Below, one piece after another: positions 33,259 through 43,734 of a stretch of 64,000 bases of DNA (positions within the stretch are counted from its first letter, which is position 1; each line of letters begins with the position of its first letter). The notes under the pieces are model-generated. The model was given only the letters and a program-made list of their open reading frames with translations. It had not been told where the DNA came from and ran no database searches. Both the position numbers and the translations under genes were made by a program. The stretch lies in contig VXVC01000002.1 in the NCBI GenBank assembly GCA_009836625.1, positions 124,001 to 188,000 on the forward strand, written 5' to 3'. This DNA comes from Holophagales bacterium. Its GTDB lineage: Bacteria > Acidobacteriota > Thermoanaerobaculia > Multivoradales > Multivoraceae.

Positions 33259-33747
33259 GTGATCAAGCCGGACCACTGGATCCGCGCCTGGGGCGAGGCG
33301 GGCGGCGTCGACCCCTTCGAGCCGGACCAGGTGAACGCGGCCAGCTACGACGTCCGTGTCGGCGACCACTGGATCTGCCCCACGCGTGACCCGGAGGAGT
33401 TCCACGGCGACAGGATCAAGCTGTTCCCGAACGAGGTCGTGCTCGCCACCACCCTCGAGTTCGTGCGCATTCCGCGTTCCGTGGCCTGCGACCTGAAGCT
33501 CAAGTCCACCCTGGGCCGGCTGTGGATCAACCATTCGCTGGCCGGCTGGTGCGACCCGGGGTTCGAGGGGAACATCACCCTGGAACTGCAGAACCTCGGT
33601 CCGGTGCCGTTCGTGCTCGACGCGGGCCGCCGGATCGCCCAGCTCATCTTCATCGCGATGGAGTCCGAGCCGCAGACCGCCTACGGCGAACCGGGCGCTG
33701 GAAGCCGGTACCAGCACCAGCGCGGCGCGACCCGGGCCCGGTCCTGA
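33259..33747 (+). CDS. dcd: dCTP deaminase-like protein
   Basis: This 162-residue protein of the dCTP deaminase/dUTPase fold has NAASYDVRVG, LATTLEFVRIP, the S-T-L-G-R motif (Ser and Arg of the active site), and AGWCDPGFEGNITLEL with the catalytic Glu. The first Arg of the usual R-S-S-x-x-R motif is Lys here. The family makes dUTP (sometimes dUMP) from dCTP. Start is the GTG at 33259. Product range cannot be settled by eye. Confidence 0.82.
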   Translation: MIKPDHWIRAWGEAGGVDPFEPDQVNAASYDVRVGDHWICPTRDPEEFHGDRIKLFPNEVVLATTLEFVRIPRSVACDLKLKSTLGRLWINHSLAGWCDPGFEGNITLELQNLGPVPFVLDAGRRIAQLIFIAMESEPQTAYGEPGAGSRYQHQRGATRARS

Positions 33748-33760
33748 GGCGGAGGCTGCC

Positions 33761-34234
33761 GTGCCGGAACCCGTTCAGCAGACGATTCGGCTCTCTATCG
33801 GCAGCCGCTACGAGAACATCGAGCTGGTTCAGGCGGTGCTGGACGAAACCCTCGAGTCCCTGCCGATCGACGAAGAGACGGGGTACTGGATGGGTATCGC
33901 ATTGCGGGAAGCGCTGACCAACGCGATCAAGCACGGCAACGGCCTCGATCCGGAGAAGAAGGTGGACGTGTGTCTGGCGGTGGACGAGAGCGGGGTCGAC
34001 ATCACGGTCGAGGACCAGGGCAGCGGCTTCGATCCGGGCGCCGTGGCGGACCCGCTGGCCCCGGACAACCTGCTCAAGACAGAAGGCAGGGGAATCTTCT
34101 ACATGCGCAGGTTCATGGATAAGATCGACTACGATTTCGGCGCCGATGGCGGCACGAAGGTCCGGCTTCACAAGAAGTTCGGCGCCCCGGGCAGCAGCGC
34201 CGAAACAGACCAGGGAGGAGCGAATGAAGATTGA
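33761..34234 (+). CDS. RsbW-like anti-sigma factor serine kinase
   Basis: This 157-residue GHKL-type ATPase has the N box ALREALTNAIKHGN, the G1 box VEDQGSGFDPG, and the G2 box LKTEGRGIFYMRRFMD. Such proteins bind or phosphorylate partners in partner-switching control of sigma factors or other targets. A GGAGG site precedes the GTG start. The antagonist gene starts inside its 3' end. Confidence 0.88.
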   Translation: MPEPVQQTIRLSIGSRYENIELVQAVLDETLESLPIDEETGYWMGIALREALTNAIKHGNGLDPEKKVDVCLAVDESGVDITVEDQGSGFDPGAVADPLAPDNLLKTEGRGIFYMRRFMDKIDYDFGADGGTKVRLHKKFGAPGSSAETDQGGANED

Positions 34235-34562
34235 AAAGCGCCAGCGCGATGGAGCGACGATTCTCGATCTCCAGGGCAGGATCACGATTGGCGAAGGCGA
34301 TGTGGCTCTGAGAGAGGCCGTCCACGCGGCGGTCGGCGAGGGCGCTACGAGCATCCTGCTCAACATGGGGCGGGTGCGTGCGATCGACTCCTCCGGCGTC
34401 GGCGAGCTGGTTGCCGCCTACACCACGGTCACCAACCGGGGCGGCAAGCTCCGCCTGTTCTCCCTGCCGAGCAGGGTCCTCGGCGTGCTTCAGATCACCC
34501 AGTTGGTCACCGTGCTGGACATCCTGGAGGACGAGGACGAGGCAGTCGCTTCGCTCGCCTGA
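34224..34562 (+). CDS. STAS-domain anti-sigma factor antagonist
   Basis: This 112-residue single STAS domain of the RsbV/SpoIIAA type has the phosphorylatable Ser in AIDSSGVGELVAAY (about residue 55). I chose the ATG at 34224, after GGAGGAG, over the longer frame. It overlaps the kinase gene by 11 bases, so the pair is made together and should switch partners by phosphorylation. Confidence 0.9.
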   Translation: MKIEKRQRDGATILDLQGRITIGEGDVALREAVHAAVGEGATSILLNMGRVRAIDSSGVGELVAAYTTVTNRGGKLRLFSLPSRVLGVLQITQLVTVLDILEDEDEAVASLA

Positions 34563-34569
34563 GGGAGCG

Positions 34570-35790
34570 GTGAACGCGGAAGGCAGCGGGCGGTCGCTGG
34601 CGAATCGCCTCTGGGGTCTCGGCGGCGCTCGGCTGACGGTCGTCTGCCTGTGCCTGCTCCTCGTCCTGAGTCTGGCCGGCGGCGCCTGGCTGGGCGCCAG
34701 CGACGACCCGGACGACACCGGACGGGACTCGATCTACAAGTACCTCGCGCTGTGGGAGGAGGTGTTTCGGCTGATCCGCGGCTCGTACGTCGAGGAGACC
34801 GACGGACGGAGTCTGACGGCGGGCGCCATGGATGGCGTGACGGATGCCCTCGACCCCTTCTCGGTCTACGTACCCGCGAGCGAGGTCGAGTCGTACCGGG
34901 CGGCGCGCGAGGTGGACCGCCGGCATTCGGGCGCCCTGGTGCTCAAGGAGCGCGGCACCGCCTATGTGGTCGCGGTCGACCGCGGCAGTCCGGCCGAGAC
35001 CGCAGGTCTGGAGCCGTTTGACATCGTCGCCGGCATCAACGGTCGTTCGTCCCGCGCGATGCCGCTGTGGGAGCTGCGGCGTCAGTTCGCCGCCCCGGTC
35101 GGCTCCGAACTGAACCTGGAGCTCGTGCGGCGCGGCAGCAGCGTCGAAGCGAGCCTGACCCTGGACGAGTACGAGCCGCTTCCGCCGGAGTTCGAGGAGA
35201 TCCGCGGGGTCGGCGTACTGAGCATCCCGAGCTTCGATTCCGGCACGGCAGCCCAGGTGGAGGCGTTGCTCGACGGCTACGCGGGCGACTCCCTGCTGAT
35301 CGATCTCCGCGGCGTCGCGGGAGGTTCCGCCGAGGCCGCCTACGCGGTGGCGGGCCTGTTCGCCGCGGGCGAGCTGGGCAGCCTGATCGACCGGGAGGAC
35401 CGGAAGCTCAAGACCTTCGAGGGCGCGGGGGGCCTGTTCTCGGGGAGCATCGACGTCCTGACCGATCGCAGTTCACAGGGACCGGCCGAGATCCTGACCG
35501 CCGTCCTGCGCCAGGCGGTCGACGCGGACCACAGCGGCGAGTCGACCTTCGGCTACGCCGGAACGCTGCGGCAGATTGAGCTGCCGAACGGCGGCGGCGT
35601 GCTCGAGACGACCGCGGCCTTCTACACGGACCCCGAGGGCGAACGGCTGAACCGCAGAATCCGCGTCAGCAACGAGCACCGGCTGAACGTGTCTGCTTTC
35701 GGCGAAAGGGATGACGGATCGGATCCGGTCCTGGACGACGCTCTGGGCCTGTTCATCCTGGAGGCGCCCGCCGAGCCGGACCAACCGTAG
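34570..35790 (+). CDS. S41 (C-terminal processing) peptidase-like protein, probably inactive
   Basis: This 406-residue protein has one N-terminal membrane segment (about 18-40), a PDZ domain (about 110-195, YVVAVDRGSPAETAGL) and an S41 peptidase fold. In active CtpA enzymes the core reads S-A-S-A-S-E and then T-F-G-K-G with the catalytic Lys. Here these read S-S-Q-G-P-A-E (301-307) and T-F-G-Y-A-G, with Tyr at 329 in place of Lys, so proteolysis is doubtful. It may act as a sensor or scaffold. It starts at a GTG eight bases after the STAS gene, suggesting one pathway. Confidence 0.82.
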   Translation: MNAEGSGRSLANRLWGLGGARLTVVCLCLLLVLSLAGGAWLGASDDPDDTGRDSIYKYLALWEEVFRLIRGSYVEETDGRSLTAGAMDGVTDALDPFSVYVPASEVESYRAAREVDRRHSGALVLKERGTAYVVAVDRGSPAETAGLEPFDIVAGINGRSSRAMPLWELRRQFAAPVGSELNLELVRRGSSVEASLTLDEYEPLPPEFEEIRGVGVLSIPSFDSGTAAQVEALLDGYAGDSLLIDLRGVAGGSAEAAYAVAGLFAAGELGSLIDREDRKLKTFEGAGGLFSGSIDVLTDRSSQGPAEILTAVLRQAVDADHSGESTFGYAGTLRQIELPNGGGVLETTAAFYTDPEGERLNRRIRVSNEHRLNVSAFGERDDGSDPVLDDALGLFILEAPAEPDQP

Positions 35791-35797
35791 CCGCGGG

Positions 35798-36622
35798 CTA
35801 CGCCTCCCTCCGCTTCGCTCGCTCCCACAACCGTTCCAGTTCCTCCAACGGGTAGTCGCCGCCAGGCTCGAGCTCCGCCTCCATCGCCGCGAAACGGAGG
35901 CGGAACTTGCGGTTCGCCGCCGCCAGCGCGCGTTCCGGGTCCACGTCCAGATGACGGGCGAGGTTGGCGACCGCGAACAGCACGTCGCCCAGCTCCTCTT
36001 CGACCCGCGCCTTCGCCTCGGCGGACTGGCCGGTCTGGTCGTCGTCAGTCTCCTGGTCCAGTTCGTCGAGTTCCTCGGCCACCTTGGCTCGCACCGCTTC
36101 GGTCGAGTCCCAGTCGAACCCGATGCCGGCCGCCTTCTGCCCGAGCCGGTAGGCGCCCACGAGCGCCGGCAACGACGCCGGCACGCCGTCCAGCACGGAG
36201 CGCTCGCCGTCGTGGCTCCGCTTCCGCTGCTCCCACATCGCCGCGACCTCGGCCGCGGAACCGGCCTTCGCCTGGTCCTTCTCGTCGCCGAATACGTGAG
36301 GGTGCCGCGCGACCATCTTGTCGATCACCGAGCGGATCGCCCCGGCAAGCGGCACTTCGTCCAGTTCCGCGCCCGTCAGGCGGGCGACGTAGACCGCCTC
36401 GAACAGCAGGTCGCCCAGTTCCTCTTTGATTGCGGCGGGATCGCGTTCGTCGATCGCCGCGGCCAGTTCGTGGGCCTCCTCGATCAGATACGCCCGAAGA
36501 TCCGCCAGCGACAGCTCGCGGTCCCATGGGCAGTCGACGCGCAGCCGGTCGATCAGATCGGCGATCGGAGCGAGCGAGCAGGAGTCGGTTCCGGCGCCGT
36601 CTCCTTTGCTAGGGTGTTGCAT
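35798..36622 (-). CDS. mazG: nucleoside triphosphate pyrophosphohydrolase MazG
   Basis: This 274-residue protein has two MazG repeats, each with the E-E-x2-E...E-x2-D metal pattern: CPWDRELSLADLRAYLIEEAHEL with KEELGDLLFEAV, then KVAEELDELDQ with EEELGDVLFAV. MazG cleaves NTPs to NMP and pyrophosphate and cleans aberrant nucleotides. I chose the ATG at 36622; the longer frame would run into the divergent gene's start. Confidence 0.93.
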   Translation of the reverse strand: MQHPSKGDGAGTDSCSLAPIADLIDRLRVDCPWDRELSLADLRAYLIEEAHELAAAIDERDPAAIKEELGDLLFEAVYVARLTGAELDEVPLAGAIRSVIDKMVARHPHVFGDEKDQAKAGSAAEVAAMWEQRKRSHDGERSVLDGVPASLPALVGAYRLGQKAAGIGFDWDSTEAVRAKVAEELDELDQETDDDQTGQSAEAKARVEEELGDVLFAVANLARHLDVDPERALAAANRKFRLRFAAMEAELEPGGDYPLEELERLWERAKRREA

Positions 36623-36644
36623 TCGTGGGAAGCGGAGGTCGGAA

Positions 36645-37124
36645 GTGAAGGTCACCGACAGAAGGATGTTCACGGACGACGGCGAACTGCGGGAAGAGTA
36701 CCGTTTCCTCGAGCAGCAGAAGGCCGGGACGGCCGCGGAGCAGCCACCCTCGGGCGCCGGTCAGGACAGCCCGGCGAGTCCGGCCGAGGCGCCGCCCGGC
36801 GGGCCTGAACAGGCCCCGCCCGCGACGCCATTCCCGGATCCGGAGGACGCGGCGGCTTCCCGGATGCCGCCGCCCGGGGCGCAGTCTCCCGGCTTCATGG
36901 ACCTGGTCGCCGTACTCGCCGAGCCGATCGCCTTCCTGCTCGGCGACGCCCAGCTACCCGACGGTCAGAGCGCCCAGGATCTGCCGCGGGCCCGGCTCCA
37001 CATCGACCTGCTGGCGGTGCTGCAGGAGAAGACGCGGGGCAACGTCCCCGAGCAGGAAACGGCGTTGCTCGAGGATCTTCTCGCACAGCTCCGGATGCGG
37101 TACGTCGAAAAGAGCCGCGGCTGA
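36645..37124 (+). CDS. DUF1844 protein
   Basis: This 159-residue protein begins KVTDRRMFTDDGELREEY, followed by a Pro/Ala/Gly-rich spacer (about 30-80) and a C-terminal helical domain of the DUF1844 type (HIDLLAVLQEKTRGN, LEDLLAQLRMRYVE). The function of the family is unknown; it is frequent in Acidobacteriota, Planctomycetes and deltaproteobacterial-type lineages. The start is the GTG at 36645 with a GGAGGTCGG site. Confidence 0.85.
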   Translation: MKVTDRRMFTDDGELREEYRFLEQQKAGTAAEQPPSGAGQDSPASPAEAPPGGPEQAPPATPFPDPEDAAASRMPPPGAQSPGFMDLVAVLAEPIAFLLGDAQLPDGQSAQDLPRARLHIDLLAVLQEKTRGNVPEQETALLEDLLAQLRMRYVEKSRG

Positions 37125-37208
37125 CTCCGTGCAGATCCGGTCTCGTCCGACGGCAGGATCCCGGACGCAATCTTAGTCTGCTTCCAGCAGATTACCGCTG
37201 AGCGGGAC

Positions 37209-37237
37209 TTGACAACAGGCCGCTTAGGTCTTAGTGT
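37209..37237 (+). promoter_or_regulatory. candidate dnaK promoter
   Basis: A perfect -35 box TTGACA (37209-37214) is followed after 17 bases by TAGTGT (37232-37237) as -10, about 110 bases before the dnaK start. No CIRCE (TTAGCACTC inverted repeat) or HAIR (CTTGAGT-N7-ACTCAAG) operator was seen around it. A small perfect inverted repeat (37177-37191, TCTGCT arms) lies just upstream and could be an operator. Confidence 0.5.
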
Positions 37238-37348
37238 CCCTGTCGCGTTGGGTCGAGGTAGGCGGTTGAGACCGAACCTGCCCGCGACGCCAGAGATGAG
37301 AACCGACCCGTTCGGGTTCACTGACCGGACGATTCAGGAGAGACAGTT

Positions 37349-39298
<1,950 letters not shown>

Positions 39299-39730
39299 GT
39301 GACGCCGCCGCGGTCGTCGCGTGGGCGCCGTCCCCCGTCCCGCCGCCGGCGGGTGGGGGGCGGCCGCTACGTGATGATCAGCAAGGTCGCCGAGCGCTAC
39401 GACATCCATCCGCAGACCCTCCGGCTGTACGAGCGTGAGGGCCTGCTGGAGCCGCAACGAAGCGATGGCAACACCCGCCTCTACGATGAAGACTCCCTGA
39501 ACCGGCTCGAGTCGATCCTCACGCTGACCCGGGACATGGGGGTCAACCTCGCCGGAGTCGAGGTCATCCTCACTCTGCAGGAACGCCTGGCGCGGCTCGA
39601 GGCCGAGCGGGACAGGCTACTCTCGATCGTTGAGCGCGACGCGGCTGACCGCCGCCGGGGTGTCCGGCGACGGCACGCCCTGGTCTGGGTGCGAAGCGGC
39701 GCGCTGGTCAAGGTCGAGGACGAGGAGTGA
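39299..39730 (+). CDS. hspR: MerR-type heat-shock repressor HspR
   Basis: This protein of up to 143 residues has a MerR-type helix-turn-helix (HPQTLRLYEREGLLEPQRS) and the LGVNLAGVEVIL-like dimer segment (here MGVNLAGVEVIL) that mark HspR, the repressor of dnaK operons in actinobacteria and others. The frame begins at a GTG right after the dnaK stop with an Arg-rich stretch; an ATG at about 39374 just before the DNA-binding domain is an equally likely start. It probably controls dnaK, although I found no HAIR operator. Confidence 0.85.
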   Translation: MTPPRSSRGRRPPSRRRRVGGGRYVMISKVAERYDIHPQTLRLYEREGLLEPQRSDGNTRLYDEDSLNRLESILTLTRDMGVNLAGVEVILTLQERLARLEAERDRLLSIVERDAADRRRGVRRRHALVWVRSGALVKVEDEE

Positions 39731-40476
39731 ACGAGGAAGGCTGCGAACTCTGTGGCGGGCGCGGTTGGATCGTCGACCTCGCGACGAACCAGGCGCGACG
39801 TTGCACCTGCCACTCGACCCGCGTCCGCGGCCGCCGCGTCGACGACCTGGGCATTCCGCCCAAGTACCAGGGTTGCCGGCTCACCAACTTCCGGCTCGCC
39901 GGAGACGTGGGCGATCAACTCCTCACCGCGCGGCGCGATTGCGACCAGTACATCGAGGAGTTCATGGAGCTCGACGGATCGCTGAACGAAGCCGGACTGG
40001 TGTTCATCGGCCCGAGCGGTCGGGGCAAGACGCACCTTGCCGTGGCCGTGCTGATCGAACTGGCCGAGCAGTACGGCGTCGGCGGCCGCTTCGTCGACTT
40101 CACCGGCCTGGTCGCCGACATCCAGGCGACCTTCCAGCCCGACGCTCCGCGCAACCAGGCCGACCTGCTGCGGCCGCTCCAGGAGGCGGACGTCGTCGTC
40201 GTCGACGAGCTCGGCGCCCGACGGCCCTCGGCCTTCGTCTCCGACACCCTGTACCTGCTGATCAACGGCCGCTACATGGCCCGCCGCCCGACCCTGTTCA
40301 CCAGCAACTACTACCTGACCCCCGAAGCCGACGGCGACCCCAGCGACGGCGCCCGGACCCTGGCAGGCCGCGTTCCCGCCAGCCTGATCAGCCGCCTCCA
40401 CCAGATGGCGAAGCCGATCCTCATCGACGCCGTCGGCGACTACCGCCACGAACTCCAGGCGCATCAGCATCGGTAG
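39727..40476 (+). CDS. DnaC/IstB-like AAA+ ATPase
   Basis: This 249-residue protein has a zinc-ribbon-like N-terminus (C-E-L-C and R-C-T-C-H) and an AAA+ core: Walker A IGPSGRGKTHLA (about 97-108), Walker B VVVVDELGA, a sensor-1 region FTSNYY, and an arginine-rich end of the fold. It resembles DnaC/DnaI helicase loaders and IstB. No transposase is adjacent, so a chromosomal helicase-loader role is more likely. The GTG overlaps the hspR stop. Confidence 0.8.
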   Translation: MNEEGCELCGGRGWIVDLATNQARRCTCHSTRVRGRRVDDLGIPPKYQGCRLTNFRLAGDVGDQLLTARRDCDQYIEEFMELDGSLNEAGLVFIGPSGRGKTHLAVAVLIELAEQYGVGGRFVDFTGLVADIQATFQPDAPRNQADLLRPLQEADVVVVDELGARRPSAFVSDTLYLLINGRYMARRPTLFTSNYYLTPEADGDPSDGARTLAGRVPASLISRLHQMAKPILIDAVGDYRHELQAHQHR

Positions 40477-40484
40477 CGGTCCGG

Positions 40485-42293
40485 ATGGTCGAGCGGTGGA
40501 TGACGAACCTGGGTCTGGGTGTTGCGGCCTGTCTGCTGCTGGCGGCGGGGCCGAGCCCGGCGACGTCGCCTTCGTCGATCGTGCTGCCGGAGGAGATTCG
40601 GCTCGGGCTGGCCACGGACCTGGAGCGGGTCGAGGTCGCCTGCTGCGACGGGCCTTCGTGGCTTGTGGACGACGCGGGCCGACGGTACGAGGTGATCGGG
40701 TCCTTCGAGGTGATCGCAGCGCCGGGGAAGGCGAGTCCGGGAGTCCATCGTCTGCAGGTGGCGGCGTTGCGGGATCGGGTGCAGGCGGAAGGGCTGGCCG
40801 GCCGGTTGGCTGGTCTGCTCGGCCAGGAGGCGGACTCGGTGCTCGATGCGGGCACCGGCCTGTATCGGGTCCGAGTGGGACGCTTCGGTGACCGTGAGAC
40901 AGCGGAGGAGGCTCGTGGCCGGCTTCATGTCGAAGGGTTCGACGACGTCTGGATCACGACCGAGGGCCAGGTTCTGGAGGAGCCGGGCTTCGAGATTGAA
41001 GGAGTCGGGAGGGTCGCGGGGCGGAGGCTGCGGCTCGAGTCGGCCGACGGCGTCGTCGACATCCTGGGCCGTCGCTACCGGGGTGCGCTCGAGGTCTTCC
41101 TGAGCGACCGGGCCGGCCTGAACGTCGTCAACGCCGCGCCGCTCGAGGACTACCTGCGCGGCGTCGTGCCGGTCGAGCTCGGTCCGGACCTGTATCCGGA
41201 GCTCGAGGCGATCAAGGCGCAGGCCGTGGCCGCTCGCACCTACGCGGTCAAGCGCCTTGGCGAGTTCGAAGGGGAGGGGTACGACCTCTGCGCTACCCCC
41301 CTGTGCCAGGTGTACGGCGGTCTGGACGTGGAACACCCGGTCTCGGACCAGGCGATCGCCGCCACTCGCGGCGAGATCCTGCTGCGCGGCGGCGTTCTCC
41401 AGGAGGCGCTGTTCACCGCGAGTTGCGGCGGGGACACCGAACTCGTCGATCACGTCTTCCCTCTTCTGGCGGGCGGGGGCCCTGTGGGAACGGCCTGCGT
41501 CGAAGGGGGAGGAGTGACCCTGGCAGGCGGCGCCGAGGGATCGCCCGCCAGGCATCTGCTGAAGTCTCTCGGCGTGCGCAGGGTACGTGAGAGGCGGGTC
41601 GATGAGCGACTCAGCCGCGCCCGATCCGAGGGCGACCTGGAGGTCGTTGAAGGAAGCCTGGGAGGCCTCGACGGCGGCTGGCTCGACCTGCGCCAGCAGG
41701 GCCGTCGCCGGCTCGTGCCGCTGGCTCCGGGGGCGGCGCTGCTGCTCGCCGAGGTCACCGCGGGAGCGCCGCCCGGGGACCTCGGCGTTCCGACGCGGAC
41801 CCTGGCGACAGCGCCCGGTGACCGCCTGCGCGTGTACCTGGCCCGCGGCCGTGTGGTTCTCATCGTTCACGAGGCGCCGAGGCGGCGAGATCAGGCAGCC
41901 GCGGAGCCGTGGTCGCTCTGGCGTTCCCACGATTCCGTGCGCGCGGCCGCCGAAAGGCGCTTTCCCGGTCTGGGTCTCAAGTCCCTGAGGGTGCTGGAGC
42001 GCGGCGTCTCGGGCCGGGTGGCGCGCATCGACCTGATCGGCGAACAGGGCACCGTGGAACTCCAGGGTCTAGCGATCCGCTGGCTGCTCGATGTCCCCGA
42101 ACACATCGTGGAGCTGACGGTCGAGAGCGGCGATGGGGGCGTTCCCGGCTGGCGCTTCGCCGGCCGCGGCCGCGGCCACGGCGTCGGCATGTGCCAGGTC
42201 GGCTCGTACCTCATGGCGCAGCGCGGCCTGACCTACCGCGAGATTCTGTGGCACTACTACGGTGCGGTCGACGTCGGCAGGTTCGCATCATGA
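40485..42293 (+). CDS. SpoIID/LytB-type protein with SPOR domain
   Basis: This 602-residue protein has a signal peptide (LGLGVAACLLLAAGPSPA), an N-terminal SPOR domain (about 85-165, H-R-L-Q-V-A-A-L and Y-R-V-R-V-G-R-F), and a SpoIID domain (PLEDYLRGVVPVEL, AIKAQAVAARTYA, FTASCGG, and GRGRGHGVGMCQVG at the end). SpoIID enzymes are lytic transglycosylases acting on denuded peptidoglycan, and SPOR domains target division-site glycan. A role in cell division in a non-sporulating cell is likely. Confidence 0.87.
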   Translation: MVERWMTNLGLGVAACLLLAAGPSPATSPSSIVLPEEIRLGLATDLERVEVACCDGPSWLVDDAGRRYEVIGSFEVIAAPGKASPGVHRLQVAALRDRVQAEGLAGRLAGLLGQEADSVLDAGTGLYRVRVGRFGDRETAEEARGRLHVEGFDDVWITTEGQVLEEPGFEIEGVGRVAGRRLRLESADGVVDILGRRYRGALEVFLSDRAGLNVVNAAPLEDYLRGVVPVELGPDLYPELEAIKAQAVAARTYAVKRLGEFEGEGYDLCATPLCQVYGGLDVEHPVSDQAIAATRGEILLRGGVLQEALFTASCGGDTELVDHVFPLLAGGGPVGTACVEGGGVTLAGGAEGSPARHLLKSLGVRRVRERRVDERLSRARSEGDLEVVEGSLGGLDGGWLDLRQQGRRRLVPLAPGAALLLAEVTAGAPPGDLGVPTRTLATAPGDRLRVYLARGRVVLIVHEAPRRRDQAAAEPWSLWRSHDSVRAAAERRFPGLGLKSLRVLERGVSGRVARIDLIGEQGTVELQGLAIRWLLDVPEHIVELTVESGDGGVPGWRFAGRGRGHGVGMCQVGSYLMAQRGLTYREILWHYYGAVDVGRFAS

Positions 42294-43330
42294 GCGTCGA
42301 CCGGACTGCGGAAGCCTGGCTGGACGACCCGGAGCCCTGGCGCGAGACCCGGCGTCTGGGCCGGGCTCTCACCGCCATCGAGGGCGGCGGTGAAACGCTG
42401 ACCCTCGCGAAGGCGGCCTGGCGCCGCGCCGGCCGCGCGATGACGATCGGCCTGACCGGACCGCCCGGGGTCGGCAAGAGCACGTTGACGGCCGCTCTGG
42501 CCCGCGAACTCCGGAAACAGGGACAGCCGGTGGCGGTCCTCGCGTTCGATCCGACCAGTCCGCTGACCGGCGGCGCCGTGCTCGGCGACCGGGTTCGGAT
42601 GTCGGACCTCGAAACCGATCCGGGCGTCTTCATCCGGTCGATGGCCTCACGCGGCGCCGGCGGCGGGCTGGCGCAAGCCGCCGCGGCGGCGACCGATCTG
42701 CTCGACGCCGCGGGCTTTCCCTGGATCCTGGTCGAAACCGTGGGCGCCGGTCAGGCCCAGACCGCCATTCGCCGGAACTCGGACCTGGTCGTTCTGGTCA
42801 CGGCGCCCGGCCTGGGCGACGGCGTTCAGGCCATCAAGAGCGGGACGATGGAGATCGCGGACGTCTTCGTCGTCAACAAGAGCGACCTGCCGGGCGCCGC
42901 TGCCGCTCGCCGGTCGATCGTGGAGATGCTCCACCTGGCGGAGGGAGCCGGTAGCGAACCGCCGGCGGTTCTTCCGACCGTGGCGCGAACGGGCGACGGC
43001 GCGGCGGAGGTCCTGGACACGGTGGCCGCGTCCTTCGAACGGCTGAGGGCGGAAGGCGAGATCGGCGCCCGGCGGTCGGCGCGGCTGCGGCGCCGGGTGC
43101 TGGACCTGTACCGCGCCGAGGTTCTGCGGCTCGCCATGGGCTCGATCGACGACGATCGGTTTGGGCGGGATCTCCTGGCGGCCAGCGGCTCGAAGGCTCT
43201 GGACGGGGAGGACGATTCGCAGCAGAATCGGGCGCCGCGGGAATCCAGGCCGGCCGGCGATCCCTACGATCTGGCGGACCGGCTGGTCGGCGAGTTCGTC
43301 GGCGGATTCCGGAAGCAGCGAGGCGCATAG
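42290..43330 (+). CDS. meaB: GTPase MeaB/ArgK, methylmalonyl-CoA mutase chaperone
   Basis: This 346-residue G3E GTPase has GLTGPPGVGKST (P-loop), the FDPTSPLTGGAVLGDRVRM switch region, VETVGAGQ, and NKSD. MeaB protects and reloads cobalamin in methylmalonyl-CoA mutase. The epimerase gene follows after two bases; the mutase subunit lies about 12 kb away. The ATG overlaps the preceding stop. Confidence 0.94.
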   Translation: MSVDRTAEAWLDDPEPWRETRRLGRALTAIEGGGETLTLAKAAWRRAGRAMTIGLTGPPGVGKSTLTAALARELRKQGQPVAVLAFDPTSPLTGGAVLGDRVRMSDLETDPGVFIRSMASRGAGGGLAQAAAAATDLLDAAGFPWILVETVGAGQAQTAIRRNSDLVVLVTAPGLGDGVQAIKSGTMEIADVFVVNKSDLPGAAAARRSIVEMLHLAEGAGSEPPAVLPTVARTGDGAAEVLDTVAASFERLRAEGEIGARRSARLRRRVLDLYRAEVLRLAMGSIDDDRFGRDLLAASGSKALDGEDDSQQNRAPRESRPAGDPYDLADRLVGEFVGGFRKQRGA

Positions 43331-43332
43331 CA

Positions 43333-43734
43333 ATGATCACGGGTCTGGACCATGTCGCGATCGCCGTCCCTTCGATCGAAGAGGCGAGGACGTTCTACGA
43401 GAAGCTGGGTCTCGAGATCACGGCGATCGAGGTGGTCGAGCACGAAGGGGTGCGGGTGGCGATGATTCCCTGCGGCGGCACACGGATCGAGTTGCTGGAG
43501 CCGCTCTCGAGCGATTCCCCGGTGGGGCGCTTCATCGAGCGGCGCGGCCCGGGCATACACCACCTGTGCATGCGGAGCGACGACGTTCACGAGGACGACG
43601 GGAAGCTGCGAGAGGGCGGACTCTCTCTCCTGCGCGAGCGGCCCGGCCCCGGCGCCGAAGGCGCCACGGTGCAGTTCGTCCACCCGAAGAGCGCCGGCGG
43701 AGTGCTGCTCGAACTGTCGGAGCCGGCGCGGTGA
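43333..43734 (+). CDS. mce: methylmalonyl-CoA epimerase
   Basis: This 133-residue VOC-fold protein has the epimerase pattern LDHVAIAVPSIEEA, the metal ligands His and Glu in two halves (GTRIELLEPL, GIHHLCMRSDD), and the C-terminal HPKSAGGVLLELSE. It interconverts the two methylmalonyl-CoA epimers before the mutase. It is coupled to carA: its stop overlaps the carA GTG. Confidence 0.94.
   Translation: MITGLDHVAIAVPSIEEARTFYEKLGLEITAIEVVEHEGVRVAMIPCGGTRIELLEPLSSDSPVGRFIERRGPGIHHLCMRSDDVHEDDGKLREGGLSLLRERPGPGAEGATVQFVHPKSAGGVLLELSEPAR

Noticed and set aside
39727..40476. DnaC-like ATPase as an IS21 IstB transposition helper
   Set aside because: No transposase or terminal repeats are adjacent; it is embedded in a chromosomal operon after hspR.
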